This document shows, piece after piece, positions 36,606 through 46,273 of a stretch of 64,000 nucleotides of DNA; position 1 is the first letter of the stretch; the number at the start of each line of letters is the position of its first letter. Position numbers and translations under genes: made by a program. The DNA is from Chitinophaga pinensis. Its GTDB lineage: Bacteria; Bacteroidota; Bacteroidia; UKL13-3. The notes beneath the pieces were generated by a model that saw nothing but the letters and a program-made list of their open reading frames with translations, searched no databases and was not told the DNA's origin. The stretch is taken from contig CAMDHZ010000001.1 of NCBI GenBank assembly GCA_945898275.1, forward strand, positions 62,001 to 126,000. The letters are read 5' to 3'.

Positions 36606-37805
36606 ATGACAGGTTATGATATTGTTTTGGTAGGATTGCAGCCCTATGACAGTGATATTGGGACGAATACAATAAACATTGCGGAGGAATTTTCTAAGCA
36701 AAATCGAGTACTTTATGTCAATTACCCCTTAGACAAAAAGTCATTTAGGCTCGATAAACATCTCCCAAATGTTCAAAAACGGGCTAAAATGAGGTCCAAA
36801 GAAATCCCAAATTTATTGGAAGTTAAGCCTAATCTTTGGAATTTATATCCTAACAGTTTGCTCGAATCAATTAATGGAATTCCACTCACAAGCATATTCC
36901 GTATTTTCAATTATTTCAATAACAAAAAATTTGCAGCCGACATACAAGAAGCAATAAATACCTTAGGCTTCAAGGACTTTATTCTTTTCAATGACACCGT
37001 TATGTTAAGGGGATTTCACCTTCAAGAATTCCTCAAACCTAAAATGAGTATTTATTATACCCGAGACAATATGATGTCGGTACCTTATTGGTATAAACAC
37101 GGTAGGGTGCTTGAACCAATATTAATGGCCAAATCTGAATTGGTTTGCGCAAACTCTACCTACCTCGCAGAAATTGCTTCCGAATACAATAAAAATACTT
37201 TTTATGTGGGTCAAGGTTGTGATATTTCAGCGTTTGACCCCAACAAACAAGTTGAAAAACCTAAAGATATAGCGCATCTCAAGGGTCCAATTATAGGGTA
37301 CATTGGGACCTTATTTACCTTGCGACTAGACATAAACATCCTTAAAGAAATTGCTACTCATCCATCCAATTGGACGGTAGTATTGATAGGACCAGAAGAT
37401 GAAGTTTTTAAGCGTTCAGAGCTCCATAATTTACCAAATGTCCATTTTCTTGGGTTTAAAGAAAGTTCTGAATTACCAACCTACCTCAAATATTTTGATG
37501 TTGCCATAAACCCCCAAATTCTTAACCCAACTACCATTGGAAATTACCCAAGGAAAGTAGATGAATATTTAGCCATGGGAAAACCTGTAGTTGCCACAGA
37601 AACAAAAGCAATGAGCATTTTTAAGGACCATACCTATTTGGCCAAATCAGCCGAAGAATATGTATCTTTAATTGAAAAAGCACTAATTGAAAATTCTCCC
37701 CAATTAGAAGCGCAAAGAATTAAATTTGCTAGGTCGCACACCTGGGAAAATAGTGTGAAAGAAATCTATAAAGCCATTCAAATTGTGAACCCAAATATTA
37801 ATTAA
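36606..37805 (+). CDS. Glycosyltransferase (GT-B, GT1/GT4-like)
   Basis: This 399-residue glycosyltransferase starts MTGYDIVLVGLQPYDSDIGTN. The C-terminal half carries GPIIGYIGTLFTLRLDINIL and VDEYLAMGKPVVATETKAM, a typical donor-binding region. The N-terminal half has ELVCANSTYLAEIASEY. ATG 36606 is chosen over TTG 36585. It runs divergently from the exopolysaccharide operon across a 156-bp spacer and is followed within 2 bp by an acyltransferase, so both probably decorate the same glycan. Confidence 0.85.
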   Translation: MTGYDIVLVGLQPYDSDIGTNTINIAEEFSKQNRVLYVNYPLDKKSFRLDKHLPNVQKRAKMRSKEIPNLLEVKPNLWNLYPNSLLESINGIPLTSIFRIFNYFNNKKFAADIQEAINTLGFKDFILFNDTVMLRGFHLQEFLKPKMSIYYTRDNMMSVPYWYKHGRVLEPILMAKSELVCANSTYLAEIASEYNKNTFYVGQGCDISAFDPNKQVEKPKDIAHLKGPIIGYIGTLFTLRLDINILKEIATHPSNWTVVLIGPEDEVFKRSELHNLPNVHFLGFKESSELPTYLKYFDVAINPQILNPTTIGNYPRKVDEYLAMGKPVVATETKAMSIFKDHTYLAKSAEEYVSLIEKALIENSPQLEAQRIKFARSHTWENSVKEIYKAIQIVNPNIN

Positions 37806-37807
37806 TT

Positions 37808-38422
37808 ATGTCTTTTATTACTTACATCAAAACCAACCCTAACTTAAAAAAGTTAGCACATTGGATGCTTATTCCCAAAGGCCAAGCCAGACCAAGAACT
37901 TGGGTTTCTTGGTTTGTAAATCCCTTTTTTCACAAAGTTGCAAGGGGGAGCAGAATCAATAGAAGAACCAGAATTGATGTGTTACCTTTTAATGAATTTG
38001 AGCTAGGTAAATTGAGTACGGTGGAAGATTACAGTACAATCAATAATGGTGTTGGTTCTGTGATAATTGGAGAAAGCTGTAGAATAGGAATTGCCAATGT
38101 AATCATCGGACCTGTTACAATTGGAAATCATGTGATTTTGGCGCAAAACATTGTGGTGAGTGGACTAAACCATACATACGAACGAATTGACATCCCTATT
38201 AAATACCAAAAAGTTACTACGTCTAGAATTACCATTGAAGATGAAGCTTGGATTGGCGCAAACGTAGTGGTAACTGCAGGCGTTACTATAGGAAAACACT
38301 CAGTTGTAGCAGCTGGAGCTGTGGTAACAAAGGATATTCCACCTTACTCTATTGCTGTTGGTAACCCTGCGAGGGTAATCAAACATTATGACTTTGAACA
38401 AAAAGCTTGGGTAAAGGTTTAG
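37808..38422 (+). CDS. Left-handed beta-helix acyltransferase (LbH/hexapeptide family)
   Basis: This 204-residue acetyltransferase of the WbbJ/Maa type has hexapeptide repeats from about residue 70 to 195 (IGESCRIGIANVIIGPVTIG, then IEDEAWIGANVVVTAGVTIG and HSVVAAGAVVTKDIPPYSI). The insertion LNHTYERIDIPI carries the probable catalytic His. It would acetylate a sugar hydroxyl. The 2-bp gap to the glycosyltransferase upstream indicates a two-gene operon. Confidence 0.9.
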   Translation: MSFITYIKTNPNLKKLAHWMLIPKGQARPRTWVSWFVNPFFHKVARGSRINRRTRIDVLPFNEFELGKLSTVEDYSTINNGVGSVIIGESCRIGIANVIIGPVTIGNHVILAQNIVVSGLNHTYERIDIPIKYQKVTTSRITIEDEAWIGANVVVTAGVTIGKHSVVAAGAVVTKDIPPYSIAVGNPARVIKHYDFEQKAWVKV

Positions 38423-38423
38423 G

Positions 38424-38455
38424 TTTGGTGTAACACTCTTTCTACCTTACCTTTG
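38424..38455 (+). promoter_or_regulatory. Consensus promoter of the MORN/VWA gene, leaderless
   Basis: TTTG (38424-38427), 20-bp spacer, TACCTTTG (38448-38455). This is a full match to the Bacteroides consensus. The box ends 5 bp before the ATG at 38461. Confidence 0.75.
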
Positions 38456-38460
38456 GCACT

Positions 38461-39603
38461 ATGATTAGGATACTATTTACCCTTATTATTCTGCTCTTAT
38501 GCGCTCATGTAAAGTCGCAAACCTTTGTTATCAATGATGGCGATACCATCAACTTAACCTTAGCCAATGGAAAAAAGCAAGGTTTCTGGAGATATTTTTG
38601 GTCTAATGGCGACCTTAAATATGAAGTTTACTACGAGAATGGAGAAAAAGAAGGCCTAGAAATTAGCTACTATGATGGCCAAGATTGCATAGAATATTCT
38701 AATACCTACAACAAGGGAGTTCTTGATGGCCCGAGGGTTATGTTTTATCCAAATTGCAGCACCAGGGTTGAAGAAATGTACAAAAATGGTTTGAAAGATG
38801 GTTACGAAAGAAACTTTGACCAAACCGGTGTCTTGCTTACTGAAGGGAATTTTCTAAAAGGAGAACTTGATGGTAGTTATGCCCATTTCGATAAAAAAGG
38901 ATATGTAACTTATGAAAGTCCATCTAAAGAAACTACCTTAAAATTCGACAAATTCCTTAGTGGAGAATATAAAATTAAAGACTCCACCCTATTCTTTGTT
39001 TTCAAAAGAAATAAAGAATGGAAAAAAATGATGCTTGTAGTTGACATGACAGGAAGCATGTTTCCTTATATCGGTCAAATGTTGGTTTGGTATAGACAAA
39101 ACTATGAGGATGGCAGGGTAAAATATTATGTCCTGTTTAATGATGGCGACAATTTAACAGATGACAAAAAAGTTTTAGGAAGAACAGGCGGTGTGCATCC
39201 TTTTGAAGCCAAAGATTACCGCAAACTTAAAAAGGACATTGAAGATGTAAGAAAACTAGGTGAAGGCGGCGATGACCCTGAAAATGACATAGAAGCACTT
39301 ACTGCTGCAATGGTAGCCTTTAGAGATTACTCTGATATAATATTGATTGCTGATGAAAGCAATGTGCGAGACATGGCCCTTCTTAAACGTATCAAAAAAC
39401 CTATCCATGTGATTATGTGTGGTACCAAAAAAGGTATCAACGAACAATACCTGCGCATTGCCTTTCAAACTAAAGGCTCCTTTCATACCATAAGCAATGA
39501 TATTGACATGAAAAAACTCAAAGATGGAGAGGAGTTTCAAGTAGATAATGACATTTTTAGATTAAGTGGCGGAAACTTTATTTGGGTAGATGCCGTTGAA
39601 TAA
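38461..39603 (+). CDS. Secreted MORN-repeat and VWA-domain protein
   Basis: This 380-residue protein has a signal peptide (MIRILFTLIILLLCAHVKSQ). YwqK/MORN-type repeats lie at about 28-150 (GFWRYFWSNGDLKYEVYYENGEKEG and similar). A von Willebrand A-like domain follows from about 190, with the MIDAS-like sequence VVDMTGSMFPYIGQ. A later acidic GEGGDDPENDIEALTAAM looks like a metal loop. The combination suggests a secreted or surface protein with metal-dependent binding; partner and role are unknown. The strong consensus promoter suggests regular expression. Confidence 0.85.
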   Translation: MIRILFTLIILLLCAHVKSQTFVINDGDTINLTLANGKKQGFWRYFWSNGDLKYEVYYENGEKEGLEISYYDGQDCIEYSNTYNKGVLDGPRVMFYPNCSTRVEEMYKNGLKDGYERNFDQTGVLLTEGNFLKGELDGSYAHFDKKGYVTYESPSKETTLKFDKFLSGEYKIKDSTLFFVFKRNKEWKKMMLVVDMTGSMFPYIGQMLVWYRQNYEDGRVKYYVLFNDGDNLTDDKKVLGRTGGVHPFEAKDYRKLKKDIEDVRKLGEGGDDPENDIEALTAAMVAFRDYSDIILIADESNVRDMALLKRIKKPIHVIMCGTKKGINEQYLRIAFQTKGSFHTISNDIDMKKLKDGEEFQVDNDIFRLSGGNFIWVDAVE

Positions 39604-39606
39604 ACC

Positions 39607-41550
39607 ATGGAAATAATTTTAGCCTCAAAATCACCAAGAAGACAAGAATTGGTTAAACATTTAGATATCCCTTTCCGCCTAGCGCTTTATGATGTGGATG
39701 AATCTTTCGATGCTAACCTAACTCCAAACCTAATTGCAGAAAGATTGGCCATAAAAAAAGCTAGCTTTTATCCTGAACCAATTAAAGATAACGAAGTTTT
39801 GCTAACAGCAGACACCATTGTTTGGGTCAACCAAAAAGTTTTAAATAAGCCACAAGATAAACATGAGGCCATGGAAATGTTAACTCAAATTTGTGGCAAT
39901 ACACACAGTGTTTATACTGGTGTATGTCTTAAATCTGCCAGTAAAGAAGTTAGTTTTGCCGAGCAAACGGAAGTAACTTGTAGTAATATTAGCATGAAAG
40001 AAATGGAACATTATATTAACAAACACCAACCTTTTGATAAAGCAGGAAGCTATGGCATTCAGGATTGGTTTGGCCTTACAGTGGTAGAAAAAATTGAAGG
40101 TTGCTATTATAATGTAATGGGTTTGCCTGTTAATAAGATTTATGCAACCTTAAAAAAAGAATTTGGTCTTCTACTCACGCTAATATTTTTAGGCTTAGGC
40201 GCTTTGGCTCAAACCGAAACCACGATAAGTGGCGTATTACCTGAAAAGGCAGGGCAAGCCATGTTGCAATATTTTTCTAACCCTTATAGCAGCAACCCTG
40301 ATAATTTAAACTTTATGATTGCTACCGATGGCAGTTTTAAAGAAAAAATCAACATCTCAGAAGGCCAAATGTTGGTGTTTGTAACGGCTATTGACTATTT
40401 TAAAGTTTATGTAAAACCTGGAGACAGCTTGTTTTTTAGGGTTGATCCAAAGCAGCCCAAATCCATCCTAATTTCTGGAAATGGAGCCAAAGAAGCATTG
40501 TATGGCTACAATTACTTTCAATTTTTTAAAACGAGCACAGAGGCTACCGATTTTCAAAAACAGATTGGTTTGCAAATTTCCAATAGAACGCCAGAAGGCT
40601 TTAAATTTTGGGCAGATAGCATCATCAAAATAAAGTTAGCCTATTTAGAAAAGAATGGCAAAGACTTATCTCCCAATACCAAAAATCAATTGCAAGCAGA
40701 ATATATTTTTGAATATCAAAACCTAAAATTAAGCTACCCTCAATATTACCAAAGTAAGAAAAAAAGCAATCCTGGTTTACCTGCCTTAGATAGCTCCTAT
40801 TTTAACTTTATTAATGGAATTGATTTGAACCAAAGCAAATACATGCAATCTTTACAGTATAGAACCTTTCAAAAATTATTCTTAATCAGAGCCATTACAG
40901 CCTTAGGAAGACGTCTAGAAATGGAAGAAATTTGGAACATGTGTGCACAGTATTTCAAAGGAGATATCTTGCCTCAATTTAGGTTAAACATTTGGTCGGA
41001 TATAGTTTTTAATGGAAGTAATGAAGATGCTTCAAAGCTTTATAAATTGGCACAAAAAGATTGTGCAAACACACCTGGATTTAAGTTTATAGAAGAAGGA
41101 TATTTGGATAAGCTGCCGTTTTTACCCGGCTCTAAAGCATTTCCGTTTGTGATGAAAGATGATCAAGGAAAAGTAATTAGTTTAGAAAGCTTAAAAGGAA
41201 AAGTGGTTTACTTAGACTTTTGGGCCAGTTGGTGCCGACCATGCCTAGGAGAAATTCCGGCAGGCGAAGAATTAAAGAAACGCTTTGAAGGTAAAGATGT
41301 CGTGTTTATTAATATATCAATTGATGAAGGCGAACAGAACTGGGTGGCAGCAAAAGCTAAATACAATATTAATGGTATCCATGCACTTTCAAATAATCGC
41401 AATCATCAAGAGGTTCAAAAGAAATATAAAGTAGAAAGCATTCCTTCCTATTTTTTAATTGACAAAGAAGGAAACTTTATTTCTGCACCTGCACCAAGAC
41501 CTAGTAACCCTTCGATTTACCAACTCATTGAAGAGGCACTTAAAAAGTAA
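39607..41550 (+). CDS. Maf nucleotide pyrophosphatase fused in frame to a TlpA-like thioredoxin
   Basis: One 647-residue frame holds two proteins. Residues 1-185 are a complete Maf protein (LASKSPRRQELVKHL, LLTADTIVW, DKAGSYGIQDW, GCYYNVMGLPV), which hydrolyses modified nucleotides. At about 186 a signal-like segment (FGLLLTLIFLGLGALAQ) begins. A Bacteroidota AhpC/TSA-TlpA protein follows, with DUF4369-like sequence and a CxxC thioredoxin site LDFWASWCRPCLGEIP near 540. The join lies just after an A7 tract (40152-40158). Removing one A would stop Maf at 40181. A real fusion, ribosomal or polymerase slippage, and a sequencing error are all possible. Confidence 0.8.
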   Translation: MEIILASKSPRRQELVKHLDIPFRLALYDVDESFDANLTPNLIAERLAIKKASFYPEPIKDNEVLLTADTIVWVNQKVLNKPQDKHEAMEMLTQICGNTHSVYTGVCLKSASKEVSFAEQTEVTCSNISMKEMEHYINKHQPFDKAGSYGIQDWFGLTVVEKIEGCYYNVMGLPVNKIYATLKKEFGLLLTLIFLGLGALAQTETTISGVLPEKAGQAMLQYFSNPYSSNPDNLNFMIATDGSFKEKINISEGQMLVFVTAIDYFKVYVKPGDSLFFRVDPKQPKSILISGNGAKEALYGYNYFQFFKTSTEATDFQKQIGLQISNRTPEGFKFWADSIIKIKLAYLEKNGKDLSPNTKNQLQAEYIFEYQNLKLSYPQYYQSKKKSNPGLPALDSSYFNFINGIDLNQSKYMQSLQYRTFQKLFLIRAITALGRRLEMEEIWNMCAQYFKGDILPQFRLNIWSDIVFNGSNEDASKLYKLAQKDCANTPGFKFIEEGYLDKLPFLPGSKAFPFVMKDDQGKVISLESLKGKVVYLDFWASWCRPCLGEIPAGEELKKRFEGKDVVFINISIDEGEQNWVAAKAKYNINGIHALSNNRNHQEVQKKYKVESIPSYFLIDKEGNFISAPAPRPSNPSIYQLIEEALKK

Positions 41551-41556
41551 TTCGAT

Positions 41557-42780
41557 TTGAAGATAAAAGCAGCAGTAAGCTTTTGGTTGGTTTGCATACT
41601 TGCAAGCGCGCTTATTGGTTTTGGTTCTTCTCTTTTTCTACAAAGTTTAGATTGGGTAACCAAACAACGTATTCAAAATGATAATTGGCTGCTGCTGCTG
41701 CCCTTGGCTGGATTATTAATTGGGTATGTTTATCATAGGTGGGGTCAAACAATTACCAAAGGAAATAATCTTTTACTGGATGAGTTTCATGTGCCCCAAG
41801 GAGGCATTCCTTTTAAAATGTCGGTGTTTATATTTGGGTCTACCCTACTCACCCATTTGGTTGGCGGATCTGCAGGCCGAGAAGGAACTGCTGTACAAAT
41901 GGGAGGCGCAATTGCCCACCCTTTTAAACATTTTTTAAAAGCAAATTCCTATCCCACCAAAATATTAATAGTGATTGGCATTAGTGCCGGATTTGCGGCT
42001 GTGTTTGGAACTCCGTGGGCTGCAACCATTTTTGCCTTAGAAGTAATTTGGGTGGGTAAAAGCTGGTATAAATATTTGTTACCAAGTTTAGTTTCCGCAA
42101 TTGTTGCGCATTACAGTTGCTTGTTTTTTGGTTCAAACCATACCGAATATTTAAACCCTATTCTTCCTGCTATTTCATTTACCACCTTTTTATGGATTAT
42201 TCCAGCGGCAATTGCATTTGGATTAACTGCTAGGCTTTTTACTTCTTGTGTACATTGGGTTCAAACCTTATTTAAAAAACAAGTGAGCTACCCCCCGCTC
42301 AGACCTGCAATGGGTGGCGTTATTATATTAATATTTGCATTATTGTTTAACCTAAAACCCTACTTGGGCTTAGGCATTCCAAGTATTATAGATTCGTTTG
42401 AGTACGCACAAAGTTACGAAGTGTGGCTACTGAAATTGGGATTAACCGCTTTAACCTTAGGCAGTGGCTTTAAAGGCGGAGAGGTGACTCCCCTATTTTT
42501 TATTGGCGCAACTTTAGGCAGTGCACTTTCCTTATGGCTTCCTCTACCTGTGTCGTTTTTAGCCGCAATAGGATTTGTAGCAGTATTTGCAGGAGCAGCC
42601 AATACACCAATTGCCTGTGCCATAATGGGTATGGAATTGTTTGGATTTGAAATAGGATTATTTGTTTTACTGAGTACAATTATTGCATATTATTTTTCTG
42701 GGAAACAAGGTATTTATGCCTCTCAAAAACTGCTTATCCCAAAGTTTGATTTACCTTTGAACCGAAATAGAAACAAATAA
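41557..42780 (+). CDS. ClC family chloride channel or transporter
   Basis: This 407-residue membrane protein has the ClC selectivity motif GGSAGREGTAVQ (103-114), in which Glu109 corresponds to the gating glutamate. GSGFKGGEVTPLFFIGATLG and a final AGAANTPIACAIMGMELFG match the second-half motifs. The third position of the usual GREGP is Thr instead of Pro. The start is TTG 41557, because no nearby ATG exists. The 6-bp gap to the Maf-TlpA frame indicates co-transcription. Channel versus Cl/H exchanger is not determined. Confidence 0.9.
   Translation: MKIKAAVSFWLVCILASALIGFGSSLFLQSLDWVTKQRIQNDNWLLLLPLAGLLIGYVYHRWGQTITKGNNLLLDEFHVPQGGIPFKMSVFIFGSTLLTHLVGGSAGREGTAVQMGGAIAHPFKHFLKANSYPTKILIVIGISAGFAAVFGTPWAATIFALEVIWVGKSWYKYLLPSLVSAIVAHYSCLFFGSNHTEYLNPILPAISFTTFLWIIPAAIAFGLTARLFTSCVHWVQTLFKKQVSYPPLRPAMGGVIILIFALLFNLKPYLGLGIPSIIDSFEYAQSYEVWLLKLGLTALTLGSGFKGGEVTPLFFIGATLGSALSLWLPLPVSFLAAIGFVAVFAGAANTPIACAIMGMELFGFEIGLFVLLSTIIAYYFSGKQGIYASQKLLIPKFDLPLNRNRNK
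42130..42139 (+). repeat. Dispersed word GGTTCAAACC, copy 9
   Basis: Exact 10-mer in the ClC gene, read as Gly-Ser-Asn. Confidence 0.7.
42258..42267 (+). repeat. Dispersed word GGTTCAAACC, copy 10
   Basis: Exact 10-mer 128 bp after copy 9 in the same gene but in another reading frame (Val-Gln-Thr). Confidence 0.7.
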
Positions 42781-42792
42781 AATTGACTAAAT

Positions 42793-43335
42793 ATGAGCGA
42801 CCACAAACACCCTTGGCATGATGTAAGCATTGGCGATAATATTCCTGAACTGGTGAACGGAATTATTGAAATACCTAAAGGAACTCGCGCAAAATATGAA
42901 CTTGATAAAGACAGCGGTTTGCTAAAGCTAGATAGAGTGTTGTATTCGTCGGTGTATTATCCTGCCAACTATGGCTTTATTCCGCGCACCTACTGTGATG
43001 ACAAAGACCCTTTAGATATTTTAGTTTTGTCTCAAATTGATATTGTTCCAATGTGCATTGTTGAAGCCAAAATTATTGGGGTAATGCGCATGCTAGACAA
43101 CAATGAAGCTGATGATAAATTGATTGCTGTAGCCTCAGGCGACCCAAGTGTAAATCATTACAACGATATTTCAGAATTGCCTCCGCATTTTATATCTGAA
43201 ATGAAAAACTTTTTTGAAGATTACAAAAAACTTGAAAATAAAACAGTAGTTGTTGAGGAGTTTTTTGGCAAAGACTTAGCACAAAGAATATTGATGGAAA
43301 GCATTGATTTATATAATAAGACCTTTAGAAAATAG
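42793..43335 (+). CDS. ppa: Inorganic pyrophosphatase (family I)
   Basis: Soluble pyrophosphatase pulls biosynthetic reactions forward by splitting pyrophosphate. The 180 residues include [52 protein letters not shown] with the metal-binding Asp cluster, and [18 protein letters not shown]. The fold and length are family I. It follows the ClC gene by 12 bp. Confidence 0.96.
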   Translation: MSDHKHPWHDVSIGDNIPELVNGIIEIPKGTRAKYELDKDSGLLKLDRVLYSSVYYPANYGFIPRTYCDDKDPLDILVLSQIDIVPMCIVEAKIIGVMRMLDNNEADDKLIAVASGDPSVNHYNDISELPPHFISEMKNFFEDYKKLENKTVVVEEFFGKDLAQRILMESIDLYNKTFRK

Positions 43336-43425
43336 TTGGTTCAAGCATATTATCCTAACCCTTCTAAAGGAACTGAGGAAAATCAATCCTTGCTATTAGT
43401 TTAATGTGCTTACATTCGTACGCAT

Positions 43426-43770
43426 ATGAGTGATACGATAATACCTTGCCCTATTTGCAAATGTGAATATACCTATGCCATGGATCATTTAATGGTTTGC
43501 CCAGAATGTGGCCATGAGTGGAATGCAACTGATATTGTAGAGGCTACCAATGATGGTTTAATTGTTAAAGATGCACATGGCAATTTGTTAAAAGACGGCG
43601 ATTCTGTGAGCATCATCAAAGATTTACCCGTAAAAGGTTTTGCAAAATCTATTAAGGTTGGAACAAAGGTTACCAATATTAGATTAGTTGAAGGCGACCA
43701 TAATATTGATTGCAAAGTACCAGGCTTTGGTGGCATGGCGCTAAAAAGCGAGTTTGTAAAGAAGGTTTAA
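43426..43770 (+). CDS. PhnA/YjdM zinc-ribbon protein
   Basis: This 114-residue protein has an N-terminal zinc ribbon ([26 protein letters not shown]) and a C-terminal SH3-like barrel ([16 protein letters not shown]). Despite the historic name, no phosphonate genes are near, and the true function of this widespread family is unclear. Confidence 0.9.
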   Translation: MSDTIIPCPICKCEYTYAMDHLMVCPECGHEWNATDIVEATNDGLIVKDAHGNLLKDGDSVSIIKDLPVKGFAKSIKVGTKVTNIRLVEGDHNIDCKVPGFGGMALKSEFVKKV

Positions 43771-43787
43771 CCTATTGTTAATGGTTC

Positions 43788-43797
43788 GGTTTGAACC
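43788..43797 (-). repeat. Dispersed word GGTTCAAACC, copy 11 (intergenic)
   Basis: GGTTTGAACC on plus, immediately preceded by GGTTC. The 15 bp GGTTCGGTTTGAACC can fold as a 5-bp stem with a 5-base loop. Confidence 0.7.
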
Positions 43798-43888
43798 TAA
43801 TAGAATTATTGGCAGTCAATCCTTTAACGATTTTAGTCAATATTAAAGGGAAATTAGGAAAAATGCTTTTATGTTGGTTCAATTAAAA

Positions 43889-43896
43889 TAAATTTG
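43889..43896 (+). promoter_or_regulatory. -7 box for the Ntn-hydrolase gene
   Basis: TAAATTTG fits TAnnTTTG, 24 bp before the ATG at 43921. Confidence 0.4.
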
Positions 43897-43920
43897 TTCT
43901 AAATTGAATAAATTCATCGA

Positions 43921-45057
43921 ATGAAGACTTTAATAAAAAGGATTGCTTTACTATCTCTTGCGTTTTTAATGCTAAACACCAATGCCTTTCCCTGTACTGG
44001 AATTACACTCAAATCAAAAGATGGCGGTGTAGTGGTGGCACGAACAGTAGAATGGGCATTAAATGATGCACAGCACAATCAAATTTTGGTAGTGCCAAGA
44101 AATAAGAAGTTTGTTGGACAAACACCTGAAGGCTATAACGGAAAACGCTGGGACGGAAAATATGGATTTGTTACCTTAACAGCCTACGGGCAACCTTACG
44201 GACCAGATGGGTTGAATGAGGAAGGTTTATATGTTGGCGTTTATTATTTACCAGATTTTGCTGAATATGGCGTTTATGATTCTACAAAGTCGGAAAAATC
44301 TATGAGTGTAGGAGATTTGATGCAGTGGATGTTATCCTCCTTTAAAACTGTGGATGAAGTTATAGCCAATCTAAATTCTGTGCTTGTGGTGAATGTAGAA
44401 AATAAAGAATTTGGCGGTGCCGCTTTACCTTTCCACTTTAAAATTGTTGATCCTAGTGGCAATAGTAAAGTAATTGAAATTGTAAATAAGGGTGAAGTAA
44501 AGGTTTACGACCCTTATATTGGCGTTATTACCAATTCTCCTACCTATGATTGGCACATAATTAATCAAAGGAACTACCTTAACCTTTCTCCCATTCCAAA
44601 CAATTCTATTAACTTAGAGGCTTACTCCCTTAAACCATTAGGTGGTGGTTCAGGATTAATTGGGCTGCCGGGCGACTTTACACCGCCTTCAAGGTTTGTT
44701 AGGGCAGCAGCTTTTACGGCATCATGCAGGCCGTTAGAATCGAGTCTTGATGCCGTGTTTGAATCGTTTAGGATTTTAGATAACTTTAATATCCCACTTG
44801 GTGCCCAAGTACCAAAAGACAATTTGCCAACTGATATTGTGAGCGCAACTCAAATTACCTCCTCTTCTGATTTGAAAAATAAAGTTTATTACTACCACAC
44901 CATGTGGAATAGACAAATTAGAAAAATTGATTTAACAGCAATTGATTTCGCTACAGTTTCAGAACAAATAATTGATGACGATGCACCTAAAACGAATACT
45001 GTAAAAGATGTTACGCCTATTTTAAACCCTAAAAAAAGCAAGGCAAAGAAAAAATAG
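43921..45057 (+). CDS. Secreted linear amide C-N hydrolase (choloylglycine hydrolase/penicillin acylase family)
   Basis: This is a 378-residue Ntn hydrolase. A signal peptide (MKTLIKRIALLSLAFLMLNTNAFP) ends just before Cys25 in PCTGITLKSKDGGVVVARTVEWA, so cleavage would expose the N-terminal nucleophile. Further family residues include GLNEEGLYVGVYYLP, GVITNSPTYDWHIIN and the late Arg. Substrates could be bile salts, penicillin V or acyl-homoserine lactones. A non-gut organism makes the last two more likely, but this is an inference. The C-terminus is a Lys-rich tail. Confidence 0.88.
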   Translation: MKTLIKRIALLSLAFLMLNTNAFPCTGITLKSKDGGVVVARTVEWALNDAQHNQILVVPRNKKFVGQTPEGYNGKRWDGKYGFVTLTAYGQPYGPDGLNEEGLYVGVYYLPDFAEYGVYDSTKSEKSMSVGDLMQWMLSSFKTVDEVIANLNSVLVVNVENKEFGGAALPFHFKIVDPSGNSKVIEIVNKGEVKVYDPYIGVITNSPTYDWHIINQRNYLNLSPIPNNSINLEAYSLKPLGGGSGLIGLPGDFTPPSRFVRAAAFTASCRPLESSLDAVFESFRILDNFNIPLGAQVPKDNLPTDIVSATQITSSSDLKNKVYYYHTMWNRQIRKIDLTAIDFATVSEQIIDDDAPKTNTVKDVTPILNPKKSKAKKK

Positions 45058-45105
45058 CCAATGCTTGTTGAATCATTAATTGCATAAGCCAATAAATAAT
45101 CCCTA

Positions 45106-46272
45106 ATGAAACTAGCAAGTTATGCTTTAATTCTAATGCTATACTTTCAATTTAATGTATTTGATGCTACAGCTCAAACCTCAAAATTGAAACCAGGATT
45201 CGATAAAGATGAATTTCTAGAGTTGCTTAAAGTTTCTAGCAGACAGGGAGATTCTTTATATAATCCCAACTTACCAGCACCTCAATTTTTTGAGAAAGTA
45301 TATCGTTCAAATGTAATTGGATTAGCCAATAGGTGGGATCTTTGGTTGTCTGATGAATCTACTGCTGTTATAAGTTTACGGGGCACAACCATGGAAACCA
45401 TTAGTTGGCTAGAAAACTTCTATGCAGTAATGGTTCCGGCCAAAGGACAACTTAAATTATCAAATGAGTTTGTATTTGATTATCACTTATGCGATGATGA
45501 AAAAGCGGCAGTTCATGCTGGCTGGTTAATTGCCACAGCCTTTCTTTCAAGAGACATTTTGCCAAAACTGGATTCGCTGAGCAATGCAGGAATTAAGGAC
45601 TTTTACATTATGGGGCATAGCCAAGGTGGTGCCATTGCCTATCTCTTGACTGCTCATTTCTTAAATCTCCAAAAGCATAACAAAATTGCTAAAGACCTGG
45701 TGTTTAAAACCTATTGCAGCGCCGCACCTAAGCCGGGTAATTTGCATTTTGCCTATGCTTATGAAAACATGACACAAGGGGGTTGGTCTTACACAGTTGT
45801 AAATTCTGCCGATTGGGTTCCAGAGGCTCCTTTTTCTATTCAAACTACACTAGATTTCAATCCTGCCAATCCATTTGCAAATGCAAAAAAGGTAATTAAA
45901 AAGGCTCCCCTTCTAAAACGAATTGGATTGAATTACTTTTATAATAGTTTAGACAAGCCAACTAAAAAAGCCAATAAACGTTACCAGAAACAATTGGGAA
46001 ATACCTTGGGAAAGTTTGTTAAGAAGAGTCTTCCTGAATATGTTGCTCCTACTTTTTTTAACTCAAACAATTATGTTAGAACGGGAGATAATATTGTTCT
46101 ATTTGCAGATTCTAATTATTACAAATTATTTCCTATTGATAAGGATAAAATATGGACGCACCATGCGTTTGAACCCTACCTATACTTATGCGAAAAATAT
46201 CCTATTACCACATCCAAAACTAGCCTTCAGCAAAGTCCTTCCAATTCGTTCATAAATCTAGAAACGAAATAG
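45106..46272 (+). CDS. Secreted lipase (class 3, alpha/beta hydrolase)
   Basis: This 388-residue protein has a signal peptide (MKLASYALILMLYFQFNVFDATAQ). The nucleophile elbow IMGHSQGGAIAYLL (GxSxG) occurs in the context of a lipase 3 domain, with GTTMETISWLENFYA upstream and SAADWVPEAP-like later segments supplying the possible Asp. Triacylglycerol or phospholipid substrates are likely, but the exact one is unknown. It is separated by 48 bp from the amidohydrolase and may form an exported-hydrolase pair with it. Confidence 0.82.
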   Translation: MKLASYALILMLYFQFNVFDATAQTSKLKPGFDKDEFLELLKVSSRQGDSLYNPNLPAPQFFEKVYRSNVIGLANRWDLWLSDESTAVISLRGTTMETISWLENFYAVMVPAKGQLKLSNEFVFDYHLCDDEKAAVHAGWLIATAFLSRDILPKLDSLSNAGIKDFYIMGHSQGGAIAYLLTAHFLNLQKHNKIAKDLVFKTYCSAAPKPGNLHFAYAYENMTQGGWSYTVVNSADWVPEAPFSIQTTLDFNPANPFANAKKVIKKAPLLKRIGLNYFYNSLDKPTKKANKRYQKQLGNTLGKFVKKSLPEYVAPTFFNSNNYVRTGDNIVLFADSNYYKLFPIDKDKIWTHHAFEPYLYLCEKYPITTSKTSLQQSPSNSFINLETK

Positions 46273-46273
46273 C

